64,000 nucleotides of DNA from a virus. Position numbers and translations under genes: made by a program. The notes under the pieces are model-generated. The model was not told the origin of the DNA. It saw only the letters and a list, made by a program, of their open reading frames with translations, and made no database searches. Shown here in pieces: positions 30,086-39,900 of the stretch; the first letter of the stretch is position 1; every line of letters starts with the position of its first letter. The stretch covers positions 62,001 through 126,000 of the IMG/VR virus record IMGVR_UViG_3300044846_004119. One strand, given 5' to 3'.

Positions 30086-31474
30086 ATGACTAACACGACA
30101 TCTTTACTTCAACAAAAAAACGAATGTGATGTAATTACAATATTTCCAATGACCGTTGAGTGTTTAGTTAACAATCCGTCATCACAAAATGCGACTGATG
30201 GAGGTTTATCTATTTCTATAACAGGAGGAACACCACCATACATAGTTGCTTGGAGTAATGGTAATATATCTCCGGCAATTAATAATTTAGGTGCTGGTAG
30301 TTATACGGCAATAGTTACTGACTATTCTTGGTCAGGGAGTGGTCCTGATTATACGGCAACTACAACATGTGTGTTAACCGCACCTATAACACCTACAACT
30401 ACAACCACAACAACGGTTGCTCCTGTATTACTCTATGATATTTGTTTAACAGTGTATAAACAACCAAGTAATTATCAAATACACTTTAACCCTAATGGTA
30501 TATATAATGGTATCTATAGTAGTGGTTATCAATCATGGATATCAGATGACTCAGTATACCAAATTGTTTGGGGTACACTATACCAGTCATGGACTGTAAT
30601 TCCGCCCCCAACAAATCCTGGTTATTATTTACTATCACCCTCACCATATCCACCTTTAACGGGATGGTATATAAATGGTGCGTTAGGAACTGTTGTATCA
30701 AATCAAGGTCTTTGTGTACCGTTACCAAGTAACCCGTCATTTACATATTCACTTACTCAACCAACTTGTATATGTGATGGTAATATAATTATAACGGCTT
30801 CTAATGGAACACCACCATATCAGTACTCAGTTGATAATGGAGTGACATTCACTAGTAATTCAGGGCTCTTCACAGGAAAATGTCCTGGAACTTATAGTTT
30901 ACAAATTAAGGATTCGTTAAATAATTTAAGTACTGTTTCTACGGCTACCTTAAATAATTTTATTGGAATAACAACATATACTCTTAGTTTGTCACCAGTA
31001 TCTATTACAACGGTAAACAATAACACAACTGTAACAAAACAATATACTTGTACCGTAAATGTTTCACCACCAATCCCTGTTGGAACAACAATTACGTTTG
31101 ATGCACAACACATAAATGTGCTTGGTAGAGGGCCTGCCTCAACTGACGCAACTATTGTGACTAATAGTGTTTTAACTAAAAATTCAACAGTAATACCAAT
31201 AACTTCAAGCCCGTCATCAAGTAATACTACCACACAATTAGGTGCCGGTTGTCAATCGGCGCCAATACATAATACAACCCAAACTGATAACTGGATTTCG
31301 GTATCAATGACAAATGGTGATACCATGGTTATTAATACCACAACAACTATGACTAAAATACAACCAGTACCTCATTGTTTCTTTGCGGATTTCGGTGACA
31401 CATTTTTTGCAGTAAATGGGGTTATTAATGGATGTAGTTGTTGTACGTTAATTATGCCAAATAAAGCGGTATAA
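30086..31474 (+). CDS. Fibre/adhesin protein with SprB-like repeats and poly-Thr linker
   Basis: 462 residues. Residues about 25-95 match one SprB repeat (GGLSISITGGTPPYIVAWSNG, then LGAGSYTAIVTD). [13 protein letters not shown] linker follows (about 100-112). A second SprB-like unit is near 210-275 (CDGNIIITASNGTPPYQYS ... CPGTYSLQI). The C-terminal half is a beta domain with a Cys-rich end (GCSCCTL). No signal peptide, consistent with a virion protein assembled in the cytoplasm. A TATTTATA box precedes it. Confidence 0.8.
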   Translation: MTNTTSLLQQKNECDVITIFPMTVECLVNNPSSQNATDGGLSISITGGTPPYIVAWSNGNISPAINNLGAGSYTAIVTDYSWSGSGPDYTATTTCVLTAPITPTTTTTTTVAPVLLYDICLTVYKQPSNYQIHFNPNGIYNGIYSSGYQSWISDDSVYQIVWGTLYQSWTVIPPPTNPGYYLLSPSPYPPLTGWYINGALGTVVSNQGLCVPLPSNPSFTYSLTQPTCICDGNIIITASNGTPPYQYSVDNGVTFTSNSGLFTGKCPGTYSLQIKDSLNNLSTVSTATLNNFIGITTYTLSLSPVSITTVNNNTTVTKQYTCTVNVSPPIPVGTTITFDAQHINVLGRGPASTDATIVTNSVLTKNSTVIPITSSPSSSNTTTQLGAGCQSAPIHNTTQTDNWISVSMTNGDTMVINTTTTMTKIQPVPHCFFADFGDTFFAVNGVINGCSCCTLIMPNKAV

Positions 31475-31492
31475 TAAAATAAAAATTAAGGA

Positions 31493-31500
31493 TATTTATA
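31493..31500 (+). promoter_or_regulatory. TATTTATA box
   Basis: GATATTTATA ends 3 bases before the ATG at 31504, which leaves no room for a usual leader if transcription starts 6-7 bases beyond it; either the mRNA is leaderless or the box has another role. Confidence 0.4.
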
Positions 31501-31503
31501 AAC

Positions 31504-33936
31504 ATGACTTATATATTAAAAAATACATCGGGATTAATTAATACTAGATTAACAGACACTGGAAGACAAAAATTATCTCAAGGTAATTTTAACATCGAGT
31601 ATTTTCAAATTGGTGACGGAGAAGTTTCATATAACTCTTTACCAAGTTCATATAATCAAGCTAATACAAACATATTTGAACCTAATTTTAATTCACAAAA
31701 TTCAGCACCAACACAATCAAATAAACAATATGTAAAATATCCTTATTATGTTGATGGTGTAACAGGTAATACTTATGGTATTCCTTATTCAGAACCTGTG
31801 GTTTCTCCTGTATATAACCGAGCGGCAATGAGAGGATTTTTTACGGGAGACCTTAGTGCGACAACAATTAATTGGAGTGCAATTACAAATAGTTCTCATG
31901 TTATTAATTCTAATTATGTTGTTGATATGTCAGTATTAACTGGCGGTACCACGATTATGTTAATTTATTCAGGTTGTAACACCAATATTGTTAGAATGCC
32001 TGCTATAGGTGATTTATTAACAATCTATTATGATGGTAATGGTGACCACAATTGTGCCTGTAGTACTTACCCAACGCCAAGCCCAACACCTTCACCAACC
32101 CCAACTCCAACCCCATCATATGACCCTTGTATCTTACCACCAACCCCAACTCCGTCACCAACATTTTGTCCAATAACACCGACACCAAATTGTGACCCTG
32201 TTGTGGAACCAGAATGTCTTATGGATATGAGTAGTTGTTACCCAATGATGACATATAAAATTGTCGATATTTGTTTAGGTGTTTACACATTAGATAGGCC
32301 AACACCTAATTTTTCAGGAAGTTCAAATGTTTGTTATGCGAGAACTATCGTATATCCGCCAAATATGACATCACTTTATGATACACTAACACCATGTAAA
32401 CATTGGAATGAGGATGTTATTAATTTTGAGTCTGTTTGTTATACAGATGAGTTTGATGTTAAAATTTGGAATATGAATATTCCATGGTCGGAAAATCCTG
32501 CGGGGTTAATTCCGACAATAAATGAAGGATTTGCGGATTTTGGTTCAGCGACATATATCGGGTCAAAAGAATATTTGGGTTATATGTCGAATAGTGGGCA
32601 GACTGACAGCAGTTCAGTATACTACTACAACTCTTTCGATGAAAAAGTTACTGTACAACCAAAAGACCAAAAATCTATTGCCATTATTCACTATACAAAT
32701 CAAAGTATTGATTTCTTTTATGGTGAAAAATTTGCATTAGAACCTTATGACCCTACGGCGCCTGCTAATACTATTGGGCAAGCAAGAAACTTTAGACTAC
32801 ATATTCCATGGCTTATGTGGCATAAAAATCCTGAATGTTGTTTAGGTGAAACTTTTTGGGTTGACCCTCCAGGGTATGACGGATTAAATTTATTTCAAGT
32901 ACAATACTTGAAATCTACTAAGAATGCGGATATGAATAACCCTGGTATGAGATACTACCAATTATGGGATACTAATACAAATGATGACGGGTTCCCAAGT
33001 AGAGTTGGTAAAGTTTTCCCTGACCAAAAAATTATAGTGATTGATGATGAAGAGATTATTGCTGCTATGTCTTATAAATCAAATCGTAATTGGACTCTAC
33101 CTTCACCAAAACTTACTTTAGTTGCACCAAATACATGTGGTACTGATAATACTTCATATATTGGTGTGTTAACAGGTGATACTGAGTATATGTATGTGAC
33201 TTATAGAATTAGTAATACGATTAATTTTACTAATTCATTACATTGTAACTATTATACTAGAATACAAGGTCCAAATTTAACTTGTATACCAAGTGCGTCG
33301 CAAAACGTGTCAATTAGGTTTGGTCCGGAGTTTGGTTGTTTAAATCAACCAGATTATACACCAACAACTACAACAACTACAACTACAACAACATTATGTC
33401 CATCTGTTTGTTATACGCCACAAGGATTTTACGGTGATAAATTTGAAATTATATGTCAAAAAGTTATTGGTGATATTAGACCTGATTCGTCCGAGTGGAA
33501 AATAATCGATGTAACATCACAATTAAGTGCAACAACCGTTGGAGGGTATATTACTCAAAACGGTATAACAGGTAATACATTTACTATTACTCAAGATGAC
33601 TATGATAATGCACCTTATTACGATTTAAATACATATATACCTCTAACCCCTGTTGGAAGCACTACACCATCTTTAAATTTTGGGGACGAATATTATTTCT
33701 ATGGTTCGTTAGAAACGGATATTCAAGCTACAATATATGAGATGAGGTATAAAATTAATTTAGGTGTTGCTGAATTTCAAGCAACTTCAAACCCAACATG
33801 GACTCAAGGGACTGACTCATATATAACTGATATTGGTCTTTACGATTCTGATAAGAATCTTATGATTATATCAAAGATGCAATCACCTGTTTTAAGACAA
33901 GGGATTCAACAGTTCCTGGTTAAATTTGATTTCTAA
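31504..33936 (+). CDS. Tail-fibre protein with collar-fibre ends and large insert
   Basis: 810 residues. The first about 45 residues (LINTRLTDTGRQKLSQGNF then IGDGEVSY) and the last about 35 (ITDIGLYDSDKNLMIISKM) match the two halves of the phage tail-collar fibre family (DUF3751 type: L-T-x-x-G, I-G-D-G, then E-I-G-L-Y-D). Between them lies a roughly 700-residue insert containing a [15 protein letters not shown] linker (about 185-205), a Cys-rich domain, a large aromatic beta domain, and a [12 protein letters not shown] linker (about 620-632). This suggests a fibre base into which receptor-binding modules have been inserted. It is preceded by a TATTTATA box. Confidence 0.75.
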   Translation: MTYILKNTSGLINTRLTDTGRQKLSQGNFNIEYFQIGDGEVSYNSLPSSYNQANTNIFEPNFNSQNSAPTQSNKQYVKYPYYVDGVTGNTYGIPYSEPVVSPVYNRAAMRGFFTGDLSATTINWSAITNSSHVINSNYVVDMSVLTGGTTIMLIYSGCNTNIVRMPAIGDLLTIYYDGNGDHNCACSTYPTPSPTPSPTPTPTPSYDPCILPPTPTPSPTFCPITPTPNCDPVVEPECLMDMSSCYPMMTYKIVDICLGVYTLDRPTPNFSGSSNVCYARTIVYPPNMTSLYDTLTPCKHWNEDVINFESVCYTDEFDVKIWNMNIPWSENPAGLIPTINEGFADFGSATYIGSKEYLGYMSNSGQTDSSSVYYYNSFDEKVTVQPKDQKSIAIIHYTNQSIDFFYGEKFALEPYDPTAPANTIGQARNFRLHIPWLMWHKNPECCLGETFWVDPPGYDGLNLFQVQYLKSTKNADMNNPGMRYYQLWDTNTNDDGFPSRVGKVFPDQKIIVIDDEEIIAAMSYKSNRNWTLPSPKLTLVAPNTCGTDNTSYIGVLTGDTEYMYVTYRISNTINFTNSLHCNYYTRIQGPNLTCIPSASQNVSIRFGPEFGCLNQPDYTPTTTTTTTTTTLCPSVCYTPQGFYGDKFEIICQKVIGDIRPDSSEWKIIDVTSQLSATTVGGYITQNGITGNTFTITQDDYDNAPYYDLNTYIPLTPVGSTTPSLNFGDEYYFYGSLETDIQATIYEMRYKINLGVAEFQATSNPTWTQGTDSYITDIGLYDSDKNLMIISKMQSPVLRQGIQQFLVKFDF

Positions 33937-33982
33937 TTTTAAGGTTGGATATAATCACTAAAACTTTTTTATAGAACAAAAA

Positions 33983-34585
33983 ATGATTAGAAATAAATTA
34001 AAAGAAAGTCCAAAAGTTTTAGGTCTTGATGTGTCAACTCGAACAATCGGTGTTGCATTATTTGATATACAAAGTAGAGAATTATTAGAATTAACTCACG
34101 TATCACCAGTTCCAAAACCAAAAGAAGAGTCTAAAATTAAGGAATTATTACTTAAGAGTGATATTTTTAGAAATAAGTTAATTGAATATAAAGACTTAGG
34201 TATTGTTAAGGTTATTATTGAAGAACCATTATTAAATTCAAATAATGTTTATACTATTAGTATTTTATTAAGATATAATACCTTAATTACTAAAGAAATT
34301 TATGATGTTTTAGGTATTGTACCTGAATTTATATCCACCTATAATTCACGTAAGTTTGCTTACCCTGAATTAGTTAGAGAAAACAACAAAAATAAGTTTG
34401 TTTTATTTGGGGGATTCCCAAAAGACTGTGATAAAAAACAAATCATATGGGAACAAGTTGCTAAAAGAGAACCACAAATACAGTGGTTGTATACTCGAAA
34501 CAATACATTAAAGAAAGAAAACTTTGACCAAACAGACGCCTATACTTGTGTATTAGGTTATATGAGACAAGAAAAACTTTGGTAA
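33983..34585 (+). CDS. RuvC-like Holliday-junction resolvase
   Basis: 200 residues, RNase H fold. GLDVSTRTIGVALFD at residues 14-28 carries the first catalytic Asp and the G-x-x-x-x-G turn; IEEPLL at about 78-83 carries the Glu; FDQTDAYTC at about 181-189 carries the last Asp(s). RuvC-type enzymes cut four-way junctions so that branched phage DNA can be packaged, taking the role of endonuclease VII (gp49) in T4. It ends the virion block and is followed by a terminator. Could also act on other branched substrates. Confidence 0.75.
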   Translation: MIRNKLKESPKVLGLDVSTRTIGVALFDIQSRELLELTHVSPVPKPKEESKIKELLLKSDIFRNKLIEYKDLGIVKVIIEEPLLNSNNVYTISILLRYNTLITKEIYDVLGIVPEFISTYNSRKFAYPELVRENNKNKFVLFGGFPKDCDKKQIIWEQVAKREPQIQWLYTRNNTLKKENFDQTDAYTCVLGYMRQEKLW

Positions 34586-34611
34586 TATCGTATAAATAAC
34601 CGATAATATAG

Positions 34612-34642
34612 AATATCGTCTTTTTAGACGATATTTTTTTTT
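34612..34642 (+). terminator. Intrinsic terminator between converging units
   Basis: AATATCGTC (34612-34620), loop TTTTTA, GACGATATT (34627-34635), then a run of T. It ends the plus-strand virion block; the minus-strand side lacks a T run, so it works mainly for the plus strand. Confidence 0.88.
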
Positions 34643-34662
34643 ACCTTAAAGTTTTGATTTAC

Positions 34663-37600
34663 TCAATTTTGAGCAGTAGTTGAGGTTATTATAATTGGAA
34701 CACCACAGTTTGCGGTTGTTACTGTAAAAGAATAGTTTATTTCAAAAACTTGGTCAATAGATAATACAGAGTTGTTGTATGAACCAATACTTAATTGAGC
34801 ATTCGAAATAAATCCGGTACAAAATGATGAAGGTACCATTGCCTGTAAATAAACCGATACCACAGCACCTGTTTGAACTGAAAAAGTATTTGAATAGACA
34901 CCAGCAGCTAAGCTAGATTGAAACGTATATACTATAACACCATTAACTTTTATATTACCCGTTGTCCAAGAACAATAGGTTTTTGTGTGAGTGTAAGACA
35001 TGGTACAAGGTTGTGGTGTTACAGTTGTTGTTGTTGTTGTTGTTGGTGTTGCCGCCGCAGAACAAGCATTACAACTAGGGTATGTTGAGAAACCAGTGAA
35101 GTAATTACCAGACCAAGTAATTACATTTGTGTTTGGGGAAAATTGTCCCGGTGAACATAAGGAAGAGCCAATAAATTTCCAACACACCCCTGTAGTAGGG
35201 TTACGTAAAACATTCCCAACAATAGTTGTTGGTGTTGCCGGTACAGTTTGAACTAAGACCTGCAGGGTACTAGATGAATTGTTATTATTGTTAGTACAAT
35301 CTGTAAACACATAATAAGTTAAACATGGAGTTGGAGTTACGGTTGATGATGGTGTTGGAGGTAATCCTGATGTTACGGTAGGAGTTGGCGTTTGTGTTGG
35401 TGTTTGGGTTGGCGTATTTGTTGGTGTACTTGTTGGCGTAATAACACAGTTTAAACAATCACCTAAATTAGAAAAACCAAAAGGACCTGCAAGTAAATCC
35501 ATTTGGTTAATACCTATGATATCGTTGTTTACCCCAATATAACTCACACATTTTGACACACCATCAACAAGTGATTCAAAAACCATATATATTTCTATAT
35601 CAAGACCTGGAGTTGGGTTCTCAAGGACACTTGTTGTATAATACATACTACCATTAAAACAGTCTTGGAATTGTTTACTTGATGGACATTTAATTAAGTC
35701 ATTAACAGTATTAAATGTTACGTTTCCTAAAAAGTCACACGGTCTGTCAATTGCGGGTGTAGGTGTTGGTGTGGTTGTTACTGTAGGTGTTGGTGTTGGT
35801 GTAATAGAACTAATCGTTGCATCAACACTAACATTTGAACATACATTTATTGGTGTCTGAGTAGGTGTCTGAGTAGGTGTTGGGGTCTGAGTAGGTGTTT
35901 GCGTTGGAGTAGGAGTAAAGTCACAATCAAATAATGCCGTAAAGTCAACATCACACGGTAATGTAGGTGTTGGCGTTGGTGTAGGACAAATACCTGCAAG
36001 TAAATTGTCGTCACATAAATCAGGACAAATACTATAACAAGGTGATTTACCCGATAATAAACAAATACCACCTAAACTGGTCGATAAACACCATTGAGTG
36101 TTTGTCGTGTCATAATAAATAAATAATGAATTTAATGTACCAACCCAATAAAAATTAATACCATAAGCACCAACTCTTACGTAGTTATCGTCCCATAAGA
36201 CATTGCCCGTATCATATAAACAATAGTTTATTACCGTACAAAAACCTACAGGTATTGATGTTTCAGTTGGTGTTGGCGTTGGTGTTTCAGTTGGTGTAGG
36301 AGTATTTGTTGGTGTTTGGGTTGGAGTTTCGGTTGGTGTAGGAGTATTTGTTGGTGTTTGGGTCAGCCCATTTGTTGGCGTATTTGTTGGTGTTTCAGTT
36401 GGTGTTGGTGTTTGGGTTGGTGTATTTGTTGGTGTTTCAGTTGGAGTATTTGTTGGAGTTTCAGTTGGTGTTTGGGTTGGTGTTTCAGTTGGTGTTGGTG
36501 TTGGTGTTTCATTTGGGGTTGGAGTATTTGTTGGTGTAGGTGTATTTGTTGGTGTTTCAGTTGGCGTATTTGTTGGTGTTTCAGTATTTGTTGGTGTATT
36601 TGTTGGTGTTTCAGTATTTGTTGGAGTATTTGTTGGAGTATTTGTTGGTGTTTCAGTTGGAGTATTTGTTGGAGTATTTGTTGGGGTATTTGTTGGTGTT
36701 TCAGTTGGCGTTGGTGTAACTGTTGGTGTTGGAGTATTTGTTGGAGTATTTGTTGGTGTAGGTGTATTTGTTGGTGTTTCAGTTGGCGTATTTGTTGGTG
36801 TTACAGTATTTGTTGGGGTAACTGTTGATGTAGGTGTATTTGTTGGGGTATTTGTTGGGGTATTAGTCGGAGTTTGAGTCGGCGTTTGAGTCGGAGTATT
36901 TGTTGGAGTTACAGTATTTGTTGGAGTATTAGTTACAGTATTTGTTGGAGTATTTGTTGGAGTATTTGTTGGAGTATTTGTTGGTGTTTCAGTTGGAGTA
37001 TTTGTTGGAGTTACAGTGTTTGTTGGAGTATTAGTTGGCGTAGATGTTGGAGTTTCAGTTGGGCTTGGTGTAGGAGTATTTGTTGGAGTTATTGTATTTG
37101 TTGGTGTTACAGTATTAGTTGGAGTATTAGTTGGAGTATTAGTCGGTGTATTAGTTGGTGTATTTGTTGGAGTTACAGTATTAGTTGGCGTTATTGTATT
37201 TGTTGGTGTTGAAGTATTTGTTGGAGTATTAGTTGGAGTTGTTGTTGGTGTTGGTGGAGGATTTGTTGAGGTAAGAGTTGGGGTGGGTGTTGGAGTTTCA
37301 GTTGGACTTGGTGTAGGAGTATTTGTTGGAGTTACAGTATTTGTTGGTGTTGGTGTATTTGATGGTGTTGAAGTATTTGTTGGTGTTATTGTATTTGTTG
37401 GTGTTGATGTATTTGTTGGCGTTATTGTATTTGTTGGTGTTACAGTATTAGTTGGAGTATTAGTCGGCGTATTAGTCGGCGTATTAGTTGGAGTATTAGT
37501 TGGAGTTGGAGTTGGGGTTGGGGTTTGGGTTGGAGTGTTAGTTGGAGTTGGAGTTGGGGTAGGTGTTGGGCTAAGTGGTGGTGTACAATACCAACTTGGA

Positions 37601-38157
37601 GCATTACACATGTTTAGAGTAACAGTTACAGTTGAATAAGTTGCGTTAGTTTTAACGTCATTAATATATAAATATGGAATTGGGTTTAGTATATTAACAC
37701 ACATGTTGAATGTACCAGGCACCTCAAATGGGTATGATAAAGTTTCTCCAAGCTGACAATTATACATGTCAACAAATACTACTCCGTCAACTGCAGGGTC
37801 AGTATTACCTACGGCATCATTTAAGTCCTTAGAATCAATATAAATGTCAACACACGTACAAGTTGGTAATGGTATAATATTGGGACTTTGACATTTTGCC
37901 GTATGGTCGACCATACAAGCGGCACAACCACCTCCAGGTGTATACTCAAAATAGGTGTTAACACTATTATAGTGAGTCTCAACATAACCAGCAAGTTTGG
38001 CCTCCCAACATACATCATTTGTGTCATAATAAATTTTACCTGCAATAAACTCTGAGTTTGTAACTCCATCAATTGTTGGCGTACATGGCCTAATAATTAC
38101 TGCATTGTTAAAACAACATCTTAAAAATACTGTATTACATTCTGGTATTTGCGGCAT
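34663..38157 (-). CDS. Giant fibre protein with TPTN-repeat mucin-like stalk, 1164 aa
   Basis: Starts at the minus ATG at 38157 and ends in TGA at 34663-34665. Residues 1-190 form a Cys-rich N-terminal domain ([27 protein letters not shown]). Residues about 195-635 are an almost uninterrupted TPT/NTPT repeat stalk. C-terminal to it are small Cys-containing domains (about 640-730, 745-790, 810-900, 935-1025, 1045-1164) separated by short TPT or TTTTT linkers. The Thr/Pro composition resembles mucin and should be extended and rich in possible O-glycosylation sites. It is on the strand opposite the tail block, with its own TATTTATA box 37 bases upstream. A long receptor-reaching fibre or decoration is likely. 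Confidence 0.8.
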   Translation of the reverse strand: MPQIPECNTVFLRCCFNNAVIIRPCTPTIDGVTNSEFIAGKIYYDTNDVCWEAKLAGYVETHYNSVNTYFEYTPGGGCAACMVDHTAKCQSPNIIPLPTCTCVDIYIDSKDLNDAVGNTDPAVDGVVFVDMYNCQLGETLSYPFEVPGTFNMCVNILNPIPYLYINDVKTNATYSTVTVTLNMCNAPSWYCTPPLSPTPTPTPTPTNTPTQTPTPTPTPTNTPTNTPTNTPTNTPTNTVTPTNTITPTNTSTPTNTITPTNTSTPSNTPTPTNTVTPTNTPTPSPTETPTPTPTLTSTNPPPTPTTTPTNTPTNTSTPTNTITPTNTVTPTNTPTNTPTNTPTNTPTNTVTPTNTITPTNTPTPSPTETPTSTPTNTPTNTVTPTNTPTETPTNTPTNTPTNTPTNTVTNTPTNTVTPTNTPTQTPTQTPTNTPTNTPTNTPTSTVTPTNTVTPTNTPTETPTNTPTPTNTPTNTPTPTVTPTPTETPTNTPTNTPTNTPTETPTNTPTNTPTNTETPTNTPTNTETPTNTPTETPTNTPTPTNTPTPNETPTPTPTETPTQTPTETPTNTPTETPTNTPTQTPTPTETPTNTPTNGLTQTPTNTPTPTETPTQTPTNTPTPTETPTPTPTETSIPVGFCTVINYCLYDTGNVLWDDNYVRVGAYGINFYWVGTLNSLFIYYDTTNTQWCLSTSLGGICLLSGKSPCYSICPDLCDDNLLAGICPTPTPTPTLPCDVDFTALFDCDFTPTPTQTPTQTPTPTQTPTQTPINVCSNVSVDATISSITPTPTPTVTTTPTPTPAIDRPCDFLGNVTFNTVNDLIKCPSSKQFQDCFNGSMYYTTSVLENPTPGLDIEIYMVFESLVDGVSKCVSYIGVNNDIIGINQMDLLAGPFGFSNLGDCLNCVITPTSTPTNTPTQTPTQTPTPTVTSGLPPTPSSTVTPTPCLTYYVFTDCTNNNNNSSSTLQVLVQTVPATPTTIVGNVLRNPTTGVCWKFIGSSLCSPGQFSPNTNVITWSGNYFTGFSTYPSCNACSAAATPTTTTTTTVTPQPCTMSYTHTKTYCSWTTGNIKVNGVIVYTFQSSLAAGVYSNTFSVQTGAVVSVYLQAMVPSSFCTGFISNAQLSIGSYNNSVLSIDQVFEINYSFTVTTANCGVPIIITSTTAQN
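36256..37575 (-). repeat. Low-complexity TPTN-repeat tract (coding)
   Basis: About 1.3 kb of near-tandem 12-base units; on the plus strand these read GTTGGTGTATTT and variants (GTATTTGTTGGAGTTACA), giving T-P-T-N on the coding strand. Third-position changes and TPT/TET/TQT/TVT variants break the pattern, so it is an old, decaying repeat rather than a fresh expansion. The tract has no stops in some plus-strand frames, which creates long spurious Cys/Trp-rich open frames. Confidence 0.95.
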
Positions 38158-38182
38158 TTATTTTAGTTTTTTTGTTATATGG

Positions 38183-38308
38183 TTATCTCAGTCTATAAAT
38201 ACCTTTAAGGTTCTTTTTATTTTTAAAAAAAATTGTAATACAAATAACGTTTTTTACAAATTTCTCACTTAACCCAACGTAAATTTGTTGTATATTAATT
38301 AATTTCAT
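38183..38308 (-). CDS. Possible very small minus-strand protein, 41 aa
   Basis: An open frame from minus ATG at 38308 to TAA at 38183-38185 gives a basic peptide starting MKLINIQQIYVGLSEKF and containing a hydrophobic stretch (VICITIFF) then K/R residues. It lies between the 71-aa gene and the giant fibre gene, and the fibre gene's TATTTATA box falls inside its 3' end. No family evidence, and AT-rich DNA gives such frames by chance, so this is tentative. Confidence 0.25.
   Translation of the reverse strand: MKLINIQQIYVGLSEKFVKNVICITIFFKNKKNLKGIYRLR
38194..38201 (-). promoter_or_regulatory. TATTTATA box (minus) for giant fibre gene
   Basis: The plus strand reads TATAAATA, so the minus strand reads GGTATTTATAG. 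It lies 37 bases before the minus ATG at 38157. Confidence 0.5.
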
Positions 38309-38347
38309 ATTCCATTCCTATAATAGTATCAATTTAGGTTTTAATGG

Positions 38348-38563
38348 TTATAAACTTAAATAAGTGATAACTTCACAACTATTATTATCAATAACCTTTA
38401 GATTAAAACTTAACTGACTTCCCATAACTGACGGAATAACAAACGAGTATGGCGCCGAATTGATTGTGTCAATATAAATACATATTGTTATTGGGTCGTC
38501 ACAAAGATAAATATCAAATGGAGATGCTCCTGTAATGTTGTTAATTGTTATATTTGTTGACAT
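38348..38563 (-). CDS. Small beta-rich protein, 71 aa
   Basis: Minus ATG at 38563, TAA at 38348-38350. The peptide starts MSTNITINNITGASPFDIYLCDD and continues with alternating strands and three cysteines, ending with EVITYLSL. The layout (single small beta domain, no signal peptide) looks like a small fibre-associated or decoration protein, in line with the adjacent giant fibre gene on the same strand. A TATTTATC box precedes it. Family not recognised. Confidence 0.68.
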   Translation of the reverse strand: MSTNITINNITGASPFDIYLCDDPITICIYIDTINSAPYSFVIPSVMGSQLSFNLKVIDNNSCEVITYLSL

Positions 38564-38578
38564 TGAGATTTCTTTTTA

Positions 38579-38586
38579 GATAAATA
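38579..38586 (-). promoter_or_regulatory. TATTTATC box (minus) for 71-aa gene
   Basis: The plus strand GATAAATA equals minus TATTTATC, 15 bases before the minus ATG at 38563. Together with 29016 and 38194 it shows the motif follows gene direction. Confidence 0.45.
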
Positions 38587-38648
38587 TAATCAGAGCCAAA
38601 AACTTGTGAAGGTTGATTAACTTAATATTTTTAATTATTATGTGTTAT

Positions 38649-39551
38649 ATGTCAGACGATAAAGAAATTTTATTAGAATTACTTAGGGAAATCCTTGGTG
38701 ATGAAAAACAACATTATGAGTCTAAAGGGCAAATCGCGTTCGACTGTGTAATATGTGATGAAGATAGACATAAAGGTAATTTAGAGGTTAACTACTTACA
38801 TCACGTATATAAATGCTGGAGTTGTGGTGACGTTAATAATACTAAAGGACCTCTTGGTAAATTATTTGACCAATTTGGAAATAAAAAACAAAAAAAAGTC
38901 TATAAACTACTACAACCCGAAGAGTTTAAACCCAAAGAAGAAAAATTTCAAAAATTAAGACTACCTGAAAGTTTTACTTTATTTAAGGACTCAAGTACCG
39001 TTTATCCTGTTAGAAGACAAGCCTACAACTACTTAAAGAACCGTGGTATTGGTGATGATATTATTGAAAAATATGGTATTGGATTTTGTGATAATGGTTC
39101 CCATAAAGGTAGAATTATTGTACCATCGTATGATAAGAAAGGTGAACTAACTTATTATATCGCAAGAAGTTGGGACCCAAACACACGAGCTAAATATAAA
39201 AATCCACAAGCGGAAAAAGATAAAATAATCTTCAACGAACACTTAATTGATTGGAAAAAAGATATATTTTTAGTTGAGGGTGTTTTTGACGGGTTTTTCC
39301 TACCAAATAGTATTGCAATGTTGGGTAAACATATGAGTGAATTATTATTTAACTCGTTATACAATAAAGCAAAAAAAAATATAATAATTTCATTGGATGG
39401 CGACGCTTGGGACAATTCAACTAGATTATACGAAGAATTAAACGGTGGTGGTCTATATGGTAAAATAAAACTATTAAAATTACCAAAAGATAAAGACGTT
39501 TGTGATTTAAAAGGTGAAATTAACGACTATTATTATACTATGAAGTTTTAA
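38649..39551 (+). CDS. DnaG-type DNA primase
   Basis: 300 residues from the ATG at 38649 (38640 is an equally possible in-frame ATG; a TTG at 38613 is less likely). The N-terminal zinc-binding module has CVIC at about 32-35, an H/HH pair, and CWSC at about 56-59. The TOPRIM catalytic domain shows VEGVFD at about 207-212 (Glu) and SLDGDAWD at about 248-255 (the D-x-D metal site). The protein is short for DnaG and, like T4 gp61, should act with the DnaB-like helicase at 4979. Starts the plus-strand replication/regulation unit, divergent from the minus-strand fibre island. Confidence 0.86.
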   Translation: MSDDKEILLELLREILGDEKQHYESKGQIAFDCVICDEDRHKGNLEVNYLHHVYKCWSCGDVNNTKGPLGKLFDQFGNKKQKKVYKLLQPEEFKPKEEKFQKLRLPESFTLFKDSSTVYPVRRQAYNYLKNRGIGDDIIEKYGIGFCDNGSHKGRIIVPSYDKKGELTYYIARSWDPNTRAKYKNPQAEKDKIIFNEHLIDWKKDIFLVEGVFDGFFLPNSIAMLGKHMSELLFNSLYNKAKKNIIISLDGDAWDNSTRLYEELNGGGLYGKIKLLKLPKDKDVCDLKGEINDYYYTMKF

Positions 39552-39552
39552 T

Positions 39553-39900
39553 ATGGAAATTGGTAAATTAATTAAAGTTAAAGTTGGTGATATCAAAGCT
39601 CCTGAATGTATTGTTTGGACGACGGACAATTTAGATATGGTTGATGAAATTATTAAGAATTACGATGTGAATATTAGTGCTATTAAGATATCAAAAGATT
39701 TTAAACTCATTGATGGTGGTCATCGACTTTGCATACTTTGGGAAGAATATGGGGATAAACATGAGATAATGGTTAGACAAGTTCCAATCAATCAATGGTT
39801 GTTTTATACCATATTATTTACGTTTTTACCAATATTATTTCCCGTGGGAATTGTTTTGAGGGTTTTAAAACAAAAAAAAAATAAAAAAAAATGGAATTAA
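39553..39900 (+). CDS. ParB/sulfiredoxin-fold protein with C-terminal membrane segment
   Basis: 115 residues. KLIDGGHRLCILWEEYG near residues 52-68 matches the ParB-like D-G-x-H-R motif, now known in the family as a nucleotide-binding or CTPase/nuclease core. Residues about 82-103 (WLFYTILFTFLPILFPVGIV) are a single membrane segment followed by a very basic tail (KQKKNKKKW). The gene starts 2 bases after the primase and its end overlaps the nuclease gene by 10 bases in an A-rich tract. A membrane-anchored ParB-like phage protein is odd; role unknown. Confidence 0.7.
   Translation: MEIGKLIKVKVGDIKAPECIVWTTDNLDMVDEIIKNYDVNISAIKISKDFKLIDGGHRLCILWEEYGDKHEIMVRQVPINQWLFYTILFTFLPILFPVGIVLRVLKQKKNKKKWN

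Noticed and set aside
36256-37575. CRISPR-like regular repeats
   Set aside because: Units are 12 bases, contiguous and coding; there are no unique spacers and no cas genes.
36316-37639. Long plus-strand open frames (Cys/Trp- or Val/Gly-repeat peptides) across the TPTN tract
   Set aside because: They are the complement of the repeat coding for the minus-strand fibre; the composition is purely a by-product of the 12-base unit and there is no start context.
25515-38157. Diversity-generating retroelement acting on fibre genes
   Set aside because: No reverse transcriptase and no template/variable repeat pair were seen.
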